The notes below the pieces were generated by a model, which did not search any database, was not told the origin of the DNA, and was given only the letters and a program-made list of their open reading frames with translations. Made by a program: the position numbers and the translations under genes. From Ziziphus jujuba (lineage: Eukaryota; Streptophyta; Magnoliopsida; Rosales; Rhamnaceae), in the NCBI RefSeq assembly GCF_031755915.1, contig NC_083384.1, positions 31,353,001 to 31,417,000 of the forward strand: DNA of 64,000 bases, written 5' to 3'. Every line of letters begins with the position of its first letter. The stretch's first letter is position 1. Of the stretch, positions 22,239 through 34,988 are shown piece after piece.

Positions 22239-25200
22239 TATAACACCCCGTCCCGAACCATGTCGGAATTTTTGCACGTTGACCGAGGTTGACTGTTGAC
22301 CGTTGACCGTTGACCGAAAGGGTCAAAAGTTGACCTTTTGATCCGGTTGGAATTCTAGGTTGACTGAGGTACCGTTACGAAGTACACATTGGCACGAGTT
22401 CGTAGACTAGTAGCACGTTGAAAACGGAGCTACGGTTTGGAAGTTATGAGCAAAACAAGTTGAGGTTCAAACTGTCCAAAAGGTGCCGGGAGTTGACTTT
22501 TTATGGTTGTAGAATTTTTCTTTGACTTTGGTATGGTTGTAAAGTACTCGTCGATACGAGTTCATAGACTAGCGGCACGCTTAAATCGGACGTTTGGTTA
22601 AAAAGTTATGGACGTTTGAAATTCGCCAGATACCGTATTATTTTAATATATCTGGCTTAAGTGCACAGTGATACCACGTGTCAGCTTCTGATTGGTCCAC
22701 GTGGCATGAACAGTATCACATGGTGGTTTTTATTTGATAAAATTCTCGGGGAAGAGAGAGAAAGAGAGGGAGGAGAGAGAAAGAGAAAGAGAGTCCGACC
22801 GGCACCGAAATTTTTCAAATTTTCCGGCCGAATTACTGTACACGCACCGGCCAGCAAGATTCCCCTCCCCATTTCCGGCAAAACCTCAAATTTTCACGGC
22901 GATCGGCAGCCGGACGCGCCCGGATCAGACGTTCGAAGATCGGCGGCGAGTTTTTCCCTCCACCGCCGGCCACCGCCGATTGACCCACTTCCGGCCATTT
23001 TCCGGCCACACGCTCCTGACACCCTTCATCCTCTCCTCAATTCCGGCCGACCCACCAAGTTTCACAGTCATCGGACCACCGATGCGCCGGGATCGGAGCG
23101 TTTTCTGGCGAGGGATCGGAAATCTTCAAACCGTAATTTTTCCGCCGTCCGGCCTCCGTTTGCCTCACCGCCGGTCCCGTTGGATTGATCTCCCCACGGT
23201 TACCGGTGACCGCGGCGGCTCGCCGGAAGTTACTGTTCCGGCGAGTACCCAGTCTCCCGGCCGGCTCCAGTCCACTGTGTTCGACCTCCTGAACCCGAAT
23301 CCAGCATCCGTTTCCGCCAATTCGTGATGGTTTGGGAGAATTGCGGAGCCGAAACCCGAAAATTTTTCCGGCGAAATTCCGACCCTGTCGGGTACGATCA
23401 CCGGAAATTAAGACCGAATCTGTGATCAGCATCACTCGAGCTTCGATTCGGTATATAATTCGTAAATTTTAGATATCGTTTGGTGTTCGCTCCCCGGGTA
23501 CCCATTTGGGAATTATCCGAATAAAATATTAATATTTGTGGTTTGGTACTGTGGATTTTTAGGTGCACGTGCGAGTAGCGGAGTCGATTCTACGGAGGAT
23601 CTTGATTGAGATACGTGCTTAAGGTGAGTGACCCACCTTCAAATTGATTTTGGGAATTTAATTGGTGAATATTATGTGAGATTTAAATATTGGAATTTAA
23701 ATTCTACGTGCCAAATATTTATTTGATTTATTGTGGAATTATTTGTGAAATTATTGGATTTAAGAAAATGTGCATTTTACAAATTTATGCCATGTGAAAT
23801 TATTTTATGGGTTTGAGAATTTTGAAATTTTTGTGGTTTTAATATTAAATTGGGCATGATTTGATTTTCAAATATTTCAAAGAAAATATTTGGTTATGTT
23901 GGTGATTTCAATTTTTATAAAATATGCCCATGGAATATTATGAGATTTGATTATTGTATTTCGAGAATTATTTATGCTATTGGGAAAATGTGGATATTTG
24001 AATTGATGGATTTGGGAGTTGGTGGATTTGAAAATCATGGAATTTATGGTGTTGATTATAAAGAAATTACGAAGGATTTCCGGGTTCAAGCGGATGGAAT
24101 ATACCCGCTATATTTATGCAAAAATGTTAAATTTGTTATATAAATTAAATTTGTGAGTTTTATGATTTTTAGATGCACCGTGCACGTACTGGTGTTCTGT
24201 TTATATGTGATATGGTTAGTGTGCACACGGTTGTGATTAGCACGCAGGTGGGTGAGTAGCGCGCAGGTGATATTATGAGGTTGTCCTGTGGTTGCCATCG
24301 GATGAGGGTGGCCACCCCTCCATGGCCGGGACACCAGGTTAGTAGCGGCGCAGTGGGACGCCACGCGACCGTATGCCGGTTTCTTTCTATAACCTCCTGT
24401 CTGGCGGTACCTTGGGACGCTGGGTACTGTTGGCGCCACTGGTATATAGTGGATGCATCAAATGATTTTTAGAACTGTGTTTTAAAAATAAAATGTTTGG
24501 AAACTGTATTGGAATTAAAAATATAATTATTACTGTTCTGGTATTTATTTGGTTGGGGATCTTAAATTGGTTTAATTTTCTCTTTACTTAATTATTCAAT
24601 AAATTAATTTCCTTTAAATTAAAATTGTCGGATGCTTGACTTATTATTTAGTGAATTAATTGATGTCTTGGTTTTCGGGGAATACGAACAAAGGGTTTTG
24701 TGAAAAGGTTTTAAAAGGGGAACATTTCCAACTGAGAGACTTGTAAAGGTTTTGAGAGAAATTATTATTTTCCAATTAATTATTATCTATCTACTGTATT
24801 ACCGTGGTATTATATTGTATAGTAGATAGGGTCACTCACTGATATGATTAGCATCTCACACTCTTAAATTCCATTCCCCTAGGTTCAAGTTGGAGACGTT
24901 GATTGTCCGGGGCGAGCCCAACGTCTCAGTTCGTTGCCGAAGGTTCAAGAAGTTTTTCTTCCCTTTTTCCTCTCGAACTTGTATTGCTTCTTTATCTGTC
25001 ATTTTATAAATTCCACATGTATCTGTATAATGCTCTGTATACTGTATTGGACGTGTAGTTGTTTTAATGCACTGGGTTGCTGCTGTTGTTATTTGAAGTG
25101 CTGTAAATTTGTGGAATCAAATTGTAGTATTGTGGGAGGAATAAGGGGATGTTTATAGAAGTGTGTTTTCAGTGCAGGTAAATTTTTGGTTAGTCCTACC

Positions 25201-25306
25201 CTTTGGGGAGGTGCTGCCGGATTTTCCGTTGGAAGGTTCAGTGGTATTTCCCTGGGATCAGGGCTTGTCTAGGGTTCCGGGGAGGAATTCTGGACGGGTC
25301 CTGACA
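22239..25306 (+). mobile_element. Complete solo LTR (Gypsy type) inside the Copia element
   Basis: 3068 bp, starting TATAACACCCCG and ending GTCCTGACA, flanked on both sides by ccttc (22234-22238 and 25307-25311), a perfect 5-bp target duplication. The start is probably an original TG...CA end with G changed to A. No internal coding region or second LTR is present, so this is a solo LTR left by recombination between the two LTRs of a full element. It has a GA-rich stretch at about 22750-22800, a GC-rich block with phrases like 'ccggccgaccc', then AT-rich sequence and a short minisatellite. A 5'-truncated relative lies at 11928-14457. Ty3/Gypsy assignment rests on LTR size and ends only. Confidence 0.85.
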
Positions 25307-25311
25307 CCTTC

Positions 25312-26183
25312 GGCTTATCATCCCCTTTCTTCTCTTGCTTTCCCTTTAAGGTCCATTAGTTTATCTTCTTGTGCCCAACTTTATTGCAGTATCCACACCT
25401 TCCATTGAAGTACTCTTTCCTTTCTCTAATCTGAAAACCCCCATCCCTCGGCCCTTTAGGCTTCATACCAGAAAACTTCTTCCTATTGGGGTTAAAACCC
25501 TGCCCAGGCTTGAAACCTTATCCTGGCTTGAATCCTTGTCCCTTCTTTTGGAAAAACTTCTTGGACTTATCTACTTGATGTGAAACCATAGCAACAGACC
25601 TAGACTTACTTAATTTAATATCATCCTCTTCCTTGACAAGGATACTAGTCAATTCCTCCAAACTACAACCTTCTTTCTTAGTATTCAAACTCGACCTTAT
25701 ATTATCAAACTGTGATGGAAGACTCCTCATTATAGAATAGGTCAAGAACTCCTCTCCAATGTCCATCTTAAGGTCCTTCAGCTTATTATAATAGGAGGAA
25801 AGTACCATAATATGGTCCCTTACTCCTTTAATACCATCATACTTGGTATTATTCAATAGGTCCAAATAATGATGCTTCTCATTCATATCAAACTTGATAA
25901 ACTTTTTTTCTATCTCCTCAAGAAGTCCCTTTGCAGTATCCACTTTAGGAATACTAGCATATATGGCCTCATCCATGTAATTCTCCATCATCATCATACA
26001 GCACTTATTAGAATGTTTCCAATCCTCATAAAGTTTCTTAGCTGCTGCAGTACTCTCATCAGTCGGTATCTCTGGTGGATCTATCTCCAAAGCCAAATCC
26101 AATTTCATGAAAGTCAAATTCATAACTAAGGTTTTCTTCCATTTCTGATAATTTGTCCCATCCAATTTCATCATGGCAGTCAT
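25312..26183 (-). pseudogene. Copia gag region with zinc knuckle, truncated by the solo LTR
   Basis: The first good ATG is at about 26183; the frame is open a little further upstream without an ATG. It encodes a Copia-type gag: MKLDGTNYQKWKKTL near the start, then helical capsid-like sequence to KFFQKKGQGFKPG. A stop (25518-25520) follows that looks like CAA to TAA. Beyond it the frame continues through a nucleic-acid-binding zinc knuckle, CGYCNKVGHKKIN, whose final Cys position is occupied by another stop (25356-25358). Lys-rich sequence then runs to the solo LTR insertion at 25311. Gag would package RNA in the element's particle; this copy is dead. Confidence 0.85.
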
Positions 26184-26239
26184 GGGCAGAAGGTTTGGGG
26201 TGCTACTAGCTGTAAAAATAGTAAACAACAAGACATTCA

Positions 26240-27660
26240 AAAAATTTAAGACAATTCAATTACTATTTTCCAGCCCCTTAACACAAAAACACAAACATAA
26301 ATATCGCTTAGGGTCTTTGTAGCACTAAAGATACCCTTACGCGGGCCAGGGATAGTCAACCAAATAACCACAATCAAATGCATTGAACTGAATCACCAAC
26401 AGGGCAACACGGAACCTGCAATACATGGCATTTAATTAACTTCCACTGCCATTCCAGGCGTCATACAAAGCAACTAGAAATGCCGACAGGGTAGCTTAAT
26501 TACCCGTATAGACCCTGGTTAATAAGTAGGAGAAAAATAACATATTGGCAATTTCATGAAATAGGTAAATATAAAACATCCCATCCACTATGCCAATATA
26601 CATTATATTGGTACACATAATGCAGATAAAATAAGTCTCACAACAGGTGAGTACCTAAAATCCCACGGTACTATACCAACTAGGCACAAAGCCTCTTTGG
26701 GTAAGCTCACACAATCCAATTTTCCAATCACAAATATTTAATTTAATTTAATAAAATTGGAATGTGATAATTAAACAAATAAACAAACAATAAATAAATA
26801 AATTGAACAATTGAATCACTAAATTAATTAATAAATAAACAACAAATAAATCAATAAAAAAAATAAATTTTTTTTTTAGCCTGCTGACATCAGCAAACGA
26901 CGTGTCGTGCTGACGTCAGCAGATGACGTCAGCAGTCACCCAAAACGACACGTCGTTTCTCTCTTCTTCTTCACCCAACCAAGTCACGGGTGACTCGGTT
27001 CCAGTCCAAACGGGTCACGCGACCCGCTATTCTTACCCAGCCATATCTCACCGTTTCGGCCGCCGTTTCCGACGATACCGGTGGCGTTAGTTTCCTCTTC
27101 CCTTGGGCAACGTTTCCCACAAATAAATTTGATTCAAAATCAACCCAAAATAAACATACAAGCAAGGTTTATATTCGGCCAAAACACAAACAAACACCCA
27201 TGGAAACACAAGAAATTCCAGCAAATTTTAGGCAAAATTGGTGCCGTTTGTTTCGTGTATTCTTGGGAAACTTTTTCCCCAAATCAATTTGGTCCAAAAC
27301 CCAGAAAATTATAACACCCAAGCATGTGAAATTCAATGGCCGAAAACCCAGTTTTTTTTAATTTTTATTATTATTATTATTATTTTTTTATTTTTTTTTT
27401 ATTTTTTTTTTTTAGAACAAACAAAAATCGACCATGAGTATATATATATATATACGTAAATATGTTTAATAGAATACATAATCTTGAATCTCAAAATTTA
27501 CATATATACACAATTCAAGAAAATAAAATAAAAGAAGAATTAATGTAAAGCAACGTATATATATATATCTAGAACACTGATAATAATGGCCAAAACACAG
27601 ATTAATATTCACATGCTAACTGCGATAAACTACAAAGAAATTTACTATGCATATTAACCA
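26240..27660 (-). other. Copia leader between 5' LTR and gag, with low-complexity DNA
   Basis: This 1.4 kb between primer site and gag start contains a GC-richer block at 26880-27100 and a TA microsatellite at about 27437-27455. I see no supported gene. The long leader may hold packaging signals or unrelated inserted sequence; which cannot be told here. Confidence 0.45.
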
Positions 27661-27663
27661 TGT

Positions 27664-27675
27664 GCTCTGATACCA
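27664..27675 (-). other. Primer-binding site of the Copia element
   Basis: On the minus strand tggtatcagagc, complementary to initiator Met tRNA, directly after the 5' LTR. Confidence 0.9.
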
Positions 27676-27677
27676 AT

Positions 27678-28184
27678 TGTTAGAAAATTTCATGGATCTA
27701 AATATACATAATAAATTCCATAAATTATAAATTACTAACCTCCAAACGCAGCCATTGATAAATTAGATCTTTAATCCTACAAAATAGAAACAACGTAAAG
27801 TAGTGCCTATGGACACACTACTCTCAAACCACTCTCAGATTTCTGAAAACCCTAATCTCCAAATACTGTATGGTATATCATGTTTGCTTGCCCTAGACCC
27901 TTTAAATAGTCTCTGCAAGTCAGATTTATCCATTAATTTTGACACACATAAAATAATAATAATTTGATAATATAATTATACTAGGAAAAATACGGATAAG
28001 TCAATGGGCTTATAAAAAGAGTTGGTCCTCCGGTCCAATGGGCCAACTGGAGTCTTATAGAGAGTGTGTGACCAAGGGCCCTATTACAAATAATAAAATA
28101 AGCCAGTCCCATTAATGGCATAAATAGGCCCTGTAAGTGAGTAATTGATTATGTCAAGTCCACAAATATTAATTTAATTCAACA
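27678..28184 (-). repeat. Copia 5' LTR
   Basis: 507 bp and homologous to 18205-18712. It contains the short inverted ends TGTT...AACA. Fewer apparent C-to-T changes than the 3' LTR copy. Confidence 0.9.
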
Positions 28185-28823
28185 TTCCAAGCTTGATACT
28201 CCTCTGCCTCGTTAGTTTCATTATCAGTATCGATGTTAGCAATATTAGTGTCCCATTCCAAACTCTTCTTCTGAATTTCTTCATCTTTCCAGATTTCCTC
28301 AACCACTATCTGCTTTGTCTCCTTTTTCCTCTCCTCCAATTTCTTCTTCTTTAGTTCCTAAAGTACTCATTCTTCAGCCTTAATGCGCTCACGCTCAGCA
28401 ACAGTATCTCTCTCCGACTTGGGAACAAACACAATCTTCACCATTGCTAAACCAGTCAGTTCTTCCTCTGAGTCAGTCTCATATTGAGATTCCTCTTCCT
28501 CATCATCTTCTGATGGAAGGAGTGGACCTTCTTCTTGCTCCCTTTGACAGAATTTCTCCTTAATCCTCCTTCTCCTTTCATCTAAAGCATCTACATCCTC
28601 CTCCTCCTCTTTTGCATGTAAACTTTTCTGCCTGTTAGCTTCTTTTTCAATTGCTGAAACAATCTCAGCGTGACAGATGAGCCGGTGATCTGCTCTATGT
28701 ATTCTGTCCTCCAGAGCAGACATCCTAATATCCCCTTCTTCATCAGCATAAACGGCCCAAACGGGCCAATATCTTCTCACTTTTGTTTTTTTGTCCAATC
28801 CTACCACCAGCTGTCACCATCAT
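28185..28823 (-). pseudogene. MFAP1-like pseudogene, N-terminal part
   Basis: The start is probably an ATG at 28820 or 28823 (MVTAGGRIGQ...), with a frameshift near 28780 into the frame that carries RRYWPVWA, DEEGDIRM and LEDRIHRADHR. Then come acidic blocks, DERRRRIKEKF and KIVFVPKSERDTVAERERIKAEE, all typical of MFAP1. A stop at about 28367 and a following one interrupt the frame, after which LKKKKLEERKKETKQIVVEE and the acidic DTDNETNEAEEYQAW can still be read up to the Copia insertion. The absence of introns suggests a retrocopy, but I cannot exclude that the parental gene is itself intronless, and no poly-A tail is seen. Confidence 0.85.
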
Positions 28824-29499
28824 TGTTATAATTTCAAAACTATGATACAATTTGAATAGATTGAAATAAAATTCTAATACTATGATACACTTTGAATAGA
28901 TTGAAATAAAATTCTAAAGCTATCTGAAAATAAAATTTCCAAACTTCTTGAACTAGAAAATTGGAGAAGAAAATATAAAATATTATATTTGATAAAATGT
29001 AAAATCTAAGTACACAAAATATGATATAAAATACTAATAGATGGTACAACTATTTAAAGTCCAAATTTAGTTAGGAATGGAAAATTAAACAAAACAGGAA
29101 AAGGAAACTAAGTAAATATAAAAATAGGAAACTTAACAAATGTGAATACAGCAAACTAAATAATCATAATAACATCCCAAAAATAATACTACTATATAAT
29201 GTTATTCCCACGTTATTCCGTCCTATATCTAATACAAAAATAATAATCATAATAATCAAAATAACATCCCAAAAGTATAGATTATTAAGAATGTTTAACA
29301 TAATTCTACTTATATAATGTTATTCCCTCCTATATCTAATAAATAAATTTTCATCAAATCTAATTATTTTGACTTGTAAAATGAAAAAGTAAGCTAGCGC
29401 GCACCGAATCTAATATATTATATCATCTAATTGAAACAAAAATATAAGATCCCATAATTTTAAGTTAATTTAGTTCCATATTAATGAGTATATGTAATC

Positions 29500-30060
29500 C
29501 ACTCCAACCGACAAACTGCAAATTAGTGACCAGGTTTTTAAGGACCAAAATATTTTTGTCACTAAAGGAATCCAACAGCAACTAAATTTAGTCACCAAAT
29601 ATTTGGTAGCTATTGTAGAAAAAAATATTGGTAAGCATTGGTCGGCCACTTTCAGCAACCAAAAAATTGGTCACTAGTAAGCTTTTTTTTGTGATCAATA
29701 AAGATTTGGTGGCTAAAAGTGAAGGCCGAAAAATTCTTACAGCATAATTTTTTGGCGGGAAAAAGGGCTTTCAACGACCAATACCTTTTTGGTCGCTAAA
29801 AGTTGTTAGCAGTGACAAAGAAGTTGGTCAGTGATAGTTGAGATAATTAGAAAATAACATAAATGTAAACCATTTAATGATCAAGGTTCATTGGTCATTA
29901 AAAGTTCCTATCAGTGATCGATTATGTGGTTACCGATGTCTAAATAATAAAGAAATTGAATAATGAATATTTGGGTAAATACCTTCAGTGACTGTTTAAA
30001 ATTGGTCACTGAAAGATAATATTAGGGACCTGTTGAATGGCCGTTGAAACTCTTTCAAAA
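29500..30060. repeat. Unclassified repeat rich in 'ggtcact/agtgacc' words
   Basis: Many near-copies of 'tttggtcac(t)aaa' and its complement occur in both orientations, as in subterminal regions of plant DNA transposons such as CACTA elements. I could not find both termini or a target duplication, so the class is uncertain. Confidence 0.4.
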
Positions 30061-32108
30061 CTGCAAACCAGTTTAACGTGTGCATACAGAAATTGAGAGG
30101 GGCACAAATTGTATTTTGCTTGATTATTTTTTTAAATAAAAAGTAGCAAAAAATAATAATAAAGCTAGCCATTAAGGTTTTCTTCTTCTTTTTTTGCATT
30201 TAGTTATTTATTTATTTATTATTTTTGCATTTAGCTCCTTGAACTCATATATGCGTACAATTTTCTATGGATTCCTAACAAAAAAATTCACATGCAAAAC
30301 TTGTGAAAGGCTATTAATGGTCATTTTATTGTATAAGCTGGCCGCGAGAAGACAAAATGCAATTCTTAATCTTGTATAGGGATAATAATGTCAATATTTC
30401 AAAAATATTTATATCTAAATTTATTAAAATATAAAAATTATTGACTATTGCTACTTAAAAACTGCAAAATTATTTGTTTAAAAATTACAATAAGTACAAA
30501 CATTTATTAGTACAGAGTACTAAGAAAATAGTTTTATAATTAATCCTAAAAATATCCTAATTATTGTTTTTAAATACCAAGTTTGCTTTTAAAAAAAAAA
30601 AAACTACATATATATTTAAGAAACATTACACACCAACATTTTGCAAAAATAACAAAAAATGAATAAAAAATTGTAATAAAAAAAAAAGTTCTTGAATTTA
30701 TTTATTTTTATATATTTATATATATTTTTGGGTTTAGCTGTTGGAGTGTGGTCATGCCATTTTATGGGCACTCTCACGACTAAATTTTCACCGAGCAATC
30801 TTAATGAACCATTCCCTACATCTGACCCCCACAAGAATCTTTGGTTTAACATTAATAGATTATTTATAGAGCCTTTTGTACAAATCATTATTAATTCATA
30901 TTTTTTTAATGTTGGTTCAATTTTTATTTCAAAATCTTTATGAACAATAATTATATATTTATTTATAACGATTTAACATTTTTATTATTAGTACGCAATA
31001 ACCATCTTTGTTTTTTAGTAAAATATATTTGTATATTTTAAAATATTTATATGGTTTTTTAATTAAAATTATTGTCAGATAAATATTAATTTCATATTTA
31101 CTTATTATTCGTTCAATTATTTCCCAACTCTTTATGAAGATATAATTATACAACTATTTGTAATATTTTACCTTTTACATTTAATTTTATATGTTTTATA
31201 TTATTTATACGATTTTTTTTTTAAAAAAAATTATTGTCAAATAATTATTTTTTTCATTTTCCTTTTTATGGTCGGTTTAATTGTTTTCTCTTCTCTCTTT
31301 TTTAATAAAGAAACAGCTATAAACATTTATTCTCTTTTATTGTTTCTACCAAATACTTTTAAATACCTTTTTTTGGTATGGATAGTCAATATTTTTAATT
31401 CCTTTTTTTTTTTGACAAAAATAAATTTAGACATAAATGATTTTAGAATATTGAAGCTATTGCTCATAAATTATATTAAAATTGCATTTTGCACATTCTC
31501 AATAGAATACTCACCAAGGCATGTGAGTCGTTTAGGTGTGAGTCATTCAATTGCTTTTCTGTCAAAGAATTTGAGAGAAAGTGATAAAAGTCCATACGAT
31601 ATAAAATAAATAATTATCCAATCAGACTATCCTAATTTTATAAAAAGCTAATGTGAAAATAACCAATTTACCTTGATTGATTCTATCTAGATCAGAACTG
31701 ATATAGAGTATATTGATGTCAGTGGTTCACCTTGTAAATTGATCCGGTGACACTTTTCTTGCACATATGCATCTATAATTCATTCATGTTTCATTTATGT
31801 TTCAATTTAGCATAATTGCTAGTCAAACTTTAGTCAACTTATGCATTTTTATTTCAAACTACAATACAGCCCAATTATAAAAGCCACAATTTCCTTTCAT
31901 AATATTCCGAGTTCAAAACCCCAACTCCTAATATAAAAAAAATAAAAAATAAAAAATAAAAAAATTCACAAAAAAGAAACATATATAAATCCAGTCTAGA
32001 TACAATCAAAAAAATCAAGCTGAAGTGAATAGAACAAATTTATCATAATAGATTTGTATTATATCGTAACTTTATAAAATTAGAATATCTACACTGGATC
32101 AAGATTGT

Positions 32109-32147
<39 letters not shown>
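32109..32147 (+). repeat. Compound microsatellite (AC)n(AT)n
   Basis: About nine AC units followed by about eleven AT units. Confidence 0.85.
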
Positions 32148-32334
32148 CTTTATAATTTATTGATTATTCATTAAATTTTACAATATTTATGACTACAACA
32201 ATTAAAAAGTATAATTATAGTTGTTATTTTGAAAAAAATATATATTTTTAAAAAATATATATATAAAATTATAAAATTAAAATAATAAATGAATTATAGG
32301 TATATATAAATAAACTGAAAAAAGTTAAAAATAT

Positions 32335-32620
32335 CATTTTAAGTCGAATACATTTTAAATGTGTTCAAAAATATATGATTGAATATTTTAAATATATTTA
32401 ATAGTATGAGATTTAAACATATTTAGACATAAATATTTCAGATCTGTTTAAAAGTATACAATTGAACATCTTAAATGTATTTAGAAATATACTACTAAAC
32501 GTATTCAGAACGAATATCTTACATATATTTATAATTATGTAATTAAATATTTCAAATGTGTTCAGAAGAATACGATCGAATATCTTTAAAAATATTCATA
32601 ATTTTGAGACCAAATATTTC
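32335..32620 (+). repeat. Degenerate tandem array, unit about 33-48 bases
   Basis: Repeated phrases of the form 'aaatgtgttcagaa-tatacgat-gaatatctt' recur about seven times with heavy divergence and variable spacing. No coding sense. Confidence 0.5.
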
Positions 32621-34324
32621 ATCAATTACATCTTTCCATTTTCCAAAAGTGTTTTAACCGGACAGAAAATTTTATGAAATTTTCATGATTATCAATTTCG
32701 TCCAAAAATGTTGTGAAAAGTTTTCATGAAGTGATTTTAATTTGTACGTAATTTGTGGAAAAAAAAATTGTGTTTTGTTTTTTGGGTAAATGAAGATTCT
32801 TTGAATAGTAGATATTTTAGGTATTAGAAATATTATATAAAATTATTTTATATTTTTCATATATTCAATTAGTAGTGTATAAAAAACGATACTATATAAA
32901 GTTCTCTTATAATTGTGAAAAGAAATTCTCTATAGAATATTAGTACATATAATAAAATATAATATGTGTGTACTAAAAGCAAAAGATTCTACACTCTCTT
33001 TGTGAATTCAAAAAAAAAATTCAGAATGTTTTAGAGAATCCTACATTAATGTGTAGTATATCTCTAGGATATTTTATGTAAATATTTTGTTGATAATCCT
33101 AAAATAATTTAGAACCTATATAGATGTACGCCAAATGTATACTAAAATGTTATAATTTTTATGATATGTGCTAAGTTCTCTATATAAAGGAGATAATGCT
33201 TCATTTGTAAGATAACGAATACATTCAAGAATCCAAGCATTCTACTAGTACAAGTACATTTTGTCAAACTCTCTCAAATATAGAGTCATATTTAACAAGA
33301 AATAGAAAACTAATCAAATACAAAAAAGGAAAATAAGCAAACATAAAAAAAGAAAACTAAACAAATATGAAAATAAAAAAATAAACAAATAAAAATGTAT
33401 TCTAGAAAGACTAAAAAATCTCATAGCTCTAACACCAGCAATACCAGCAGCTGAAGAGGAGTGAAAATAACAGCAAAAATATCCCTGAATTTCCCAGTTC
33501 CAAATTTCAATCATCATCAACGAAATGATATGGAACAATTTAGGTATATGTAGTACATCGTACGTGTGCACAGGAAGGAACAAGCAACAAAGAATGCCGA
33601 AAGCAAAGCAAAAACTGCACCCCCCCACCCACCCCCCCCCCCAAAAAAAAAAAAAAAAAAAAAAACCATACCAATCTCAAAAATAAAGCAAAACAGAATG
33701 CAGATCGTCTCGTAACTGCTTAATTTAGTGAAACCCAAAATAGAACAATCAAACTGATTGCACAATACAAGAAACACACAAATAAAGCTAAAGAAAGAAA
33801 GATATTGTAATGGTTGTGTATTTAGATATTGTAATGGTCATGACATATTATAAGCATTACTAACTTTCAATCATTTTGGAAGGAACAAAATTATACTTGA
33901 TCAAAATTATGGTTTATATTCTTCATAAGGATGGAAAACATGGATGATTCTGATAAAAAAAAACCTTGTGCTTCAACAAAAGTAAATTAAGCAAGAATTA
34001 TAGTTATACAATGTGTTAAGCCTCAACAGTGATAGAATTTTTGCCAATGACTTTCATTTTCCCCCATTATATGGACAACATACACTCCAACATAGATTAG
34101 CAAAAGATCCTTAAAAACCACAAAAAACAACTAAAAGCTTATAGCTCTTAGGTGTGTTTTTAGGCCTCCAACAGGACAAACTCCATGGGGACAGAGAAAC
34201 ATGAAGTTTCATTTTTCCCTTTTCCAAGCCATTTTGTAACTTTGCTTTACTTCCAATTTGTCATCTGGGATCCTTAAACAAGCCGGAGTAGCTAGGCCTC
34301 CAACCCCCACCTCTAAAGCTCTTG

Positions 34325-34680
34325 GCATGCCTTGCTGTGAGACTAACAGAGCTTGACCATCCTCGTCTTCTCAATCAAAGCCTCTATGTCTCCTTGCTCT
34401 GAAAAATCTCCTCCAATTGTTCAGTATCAATCATCAAGTTAACTCTCCATACACCATTTCCTCTGGATAGAAGGACCTCGAGAACCTTGAGAGCCAGTCC
34501 ATTCAACAAACTTTCAACTAATTCTGATGCTGCAAACAATGACTTCTTAGCAGTCTTGGTCTCAGCTGCATCCTCACTCATATACTTGCTTCCAAACCTT
34601 CTTTCACCCTATTACTGCAAAGCATTTCTGGTCAACAATTGGAAGAAGGTAGCAGAATTTGCCACTAACTAGGCGTTCAT
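34325..34680 (-). pseudogene. C-terminal fragment of an unidentified plant gene
   Basis: The minus strand reads SATFFQLLTRNALQ, two stops, then RRFGSKYMSEDAAETKTAKKSLFAASE and LKVLEVLLSRGNGVWRVN with MIDTEQLEEI. A frameshift near 34400 then leads to GDIEALIEKTRMVKLC and a stop. The coherent but broken peptide indicates a pseudogene. I do not recognise the family. The upstream edge at about 34680 is abrupt. A sequence reading 'cactgcaagaaaatg' at 34711 resembles a CACTA end but is not proven. Confidence 0.55.
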
Positions 34681-34814
34681 GGCTTGGCGAAGGTGATGAA
34701 GCTTTACACTGCAAGAAAATGCCATAGCCTGGATAACCATTAAGGACTTTACCCGCTAGTTTAGGGCCATTGAACTCCATGACTGACCCTGAATCTGTAA
34801 GAATTCTGAGAGTT

Positions 34815-34988
34815 GGAACAGTCCTCCAAGACCCCTTCGAGACAGCTATTGCCCATTGCCAAAAAAAATTTCTAACACCCTTTGAACAACTACAAGGTTT
34901 CTACGAGATTTATATTCATATGTTTTGCCCCAGTTTCATCCCAAGAATATATTTTCTTTTATAATAAAAAGATTTAATACATAGTTTA
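34815..34988 (+). pseudogene. Second copy of the gene fragment at 9257-9592, with internal deletion
   Basis: It matches 9257-9361 and 9511-9592. The DPFETAIAHCQKKFLTPFEQL peptide is here in one frame. About 150 bases present in the other copy are missing, with short 'attta' homology at the deletion edges. No complete gene is present. Confidence 0.6.

Larger units (their letters stand above)
18205..28184 (-). mobile_element. Copia retrotransposon inserted in the MFAP1-like pseudogene
   Basis: The element runs on the minus strand with 5' LTR 27678-28184, primer site 27664-27675, gag near 26183-25312, pol 22233-19147, a purine-rich tract next to the 3' LTR, and 3' LTR 18205-18712. Flanking bases are ttcta (18200-18204) and ttcca (28185-28189), a 5-bp target duplication with one transition. 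The protease segment with its DSG motif is absent, and a 3.07 kb solo LTR sits at the gag-pol junction. Pol stays in a single frame through integrase, reverse transcriptase and RNase H, broken only by stop codons. Without the solo LTR it is about 6.9 kb. It is inactive. Confidence 0.9.
28824..34324. other. 5.5 kb AT-rich intergenic region
   Basis: No supported gene. Recognisable parts are a repeat-like region at 29500-30060, a (CA)n(TA)n microsatellite at 32109-32147, a degenerate tandem array at about 32335-32620, and poly-C/poly-A tracts at about 33620-33664. The other open frames here are short and AT-driven. Confidence 0.5.

Noticed and set aside
22661..23435. Open frames of up to 197 residues
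   Set aside because: Same GC-rich LTR block in the solo LTR; frames shift relative to the 12 kb copy, so no selection for protein is apparent.
33314..33777. Phe/Leu-rich minus-strand frames
   Set aside because: Generated by A/T- and C-homopolymers; composition, not coding.
34770..34964. 64-residue open frame
   Set aside because: It is a piece of a duplicated pseudogene fragment (also at 9.2 kb), with an internal deletion; not an independent gene.
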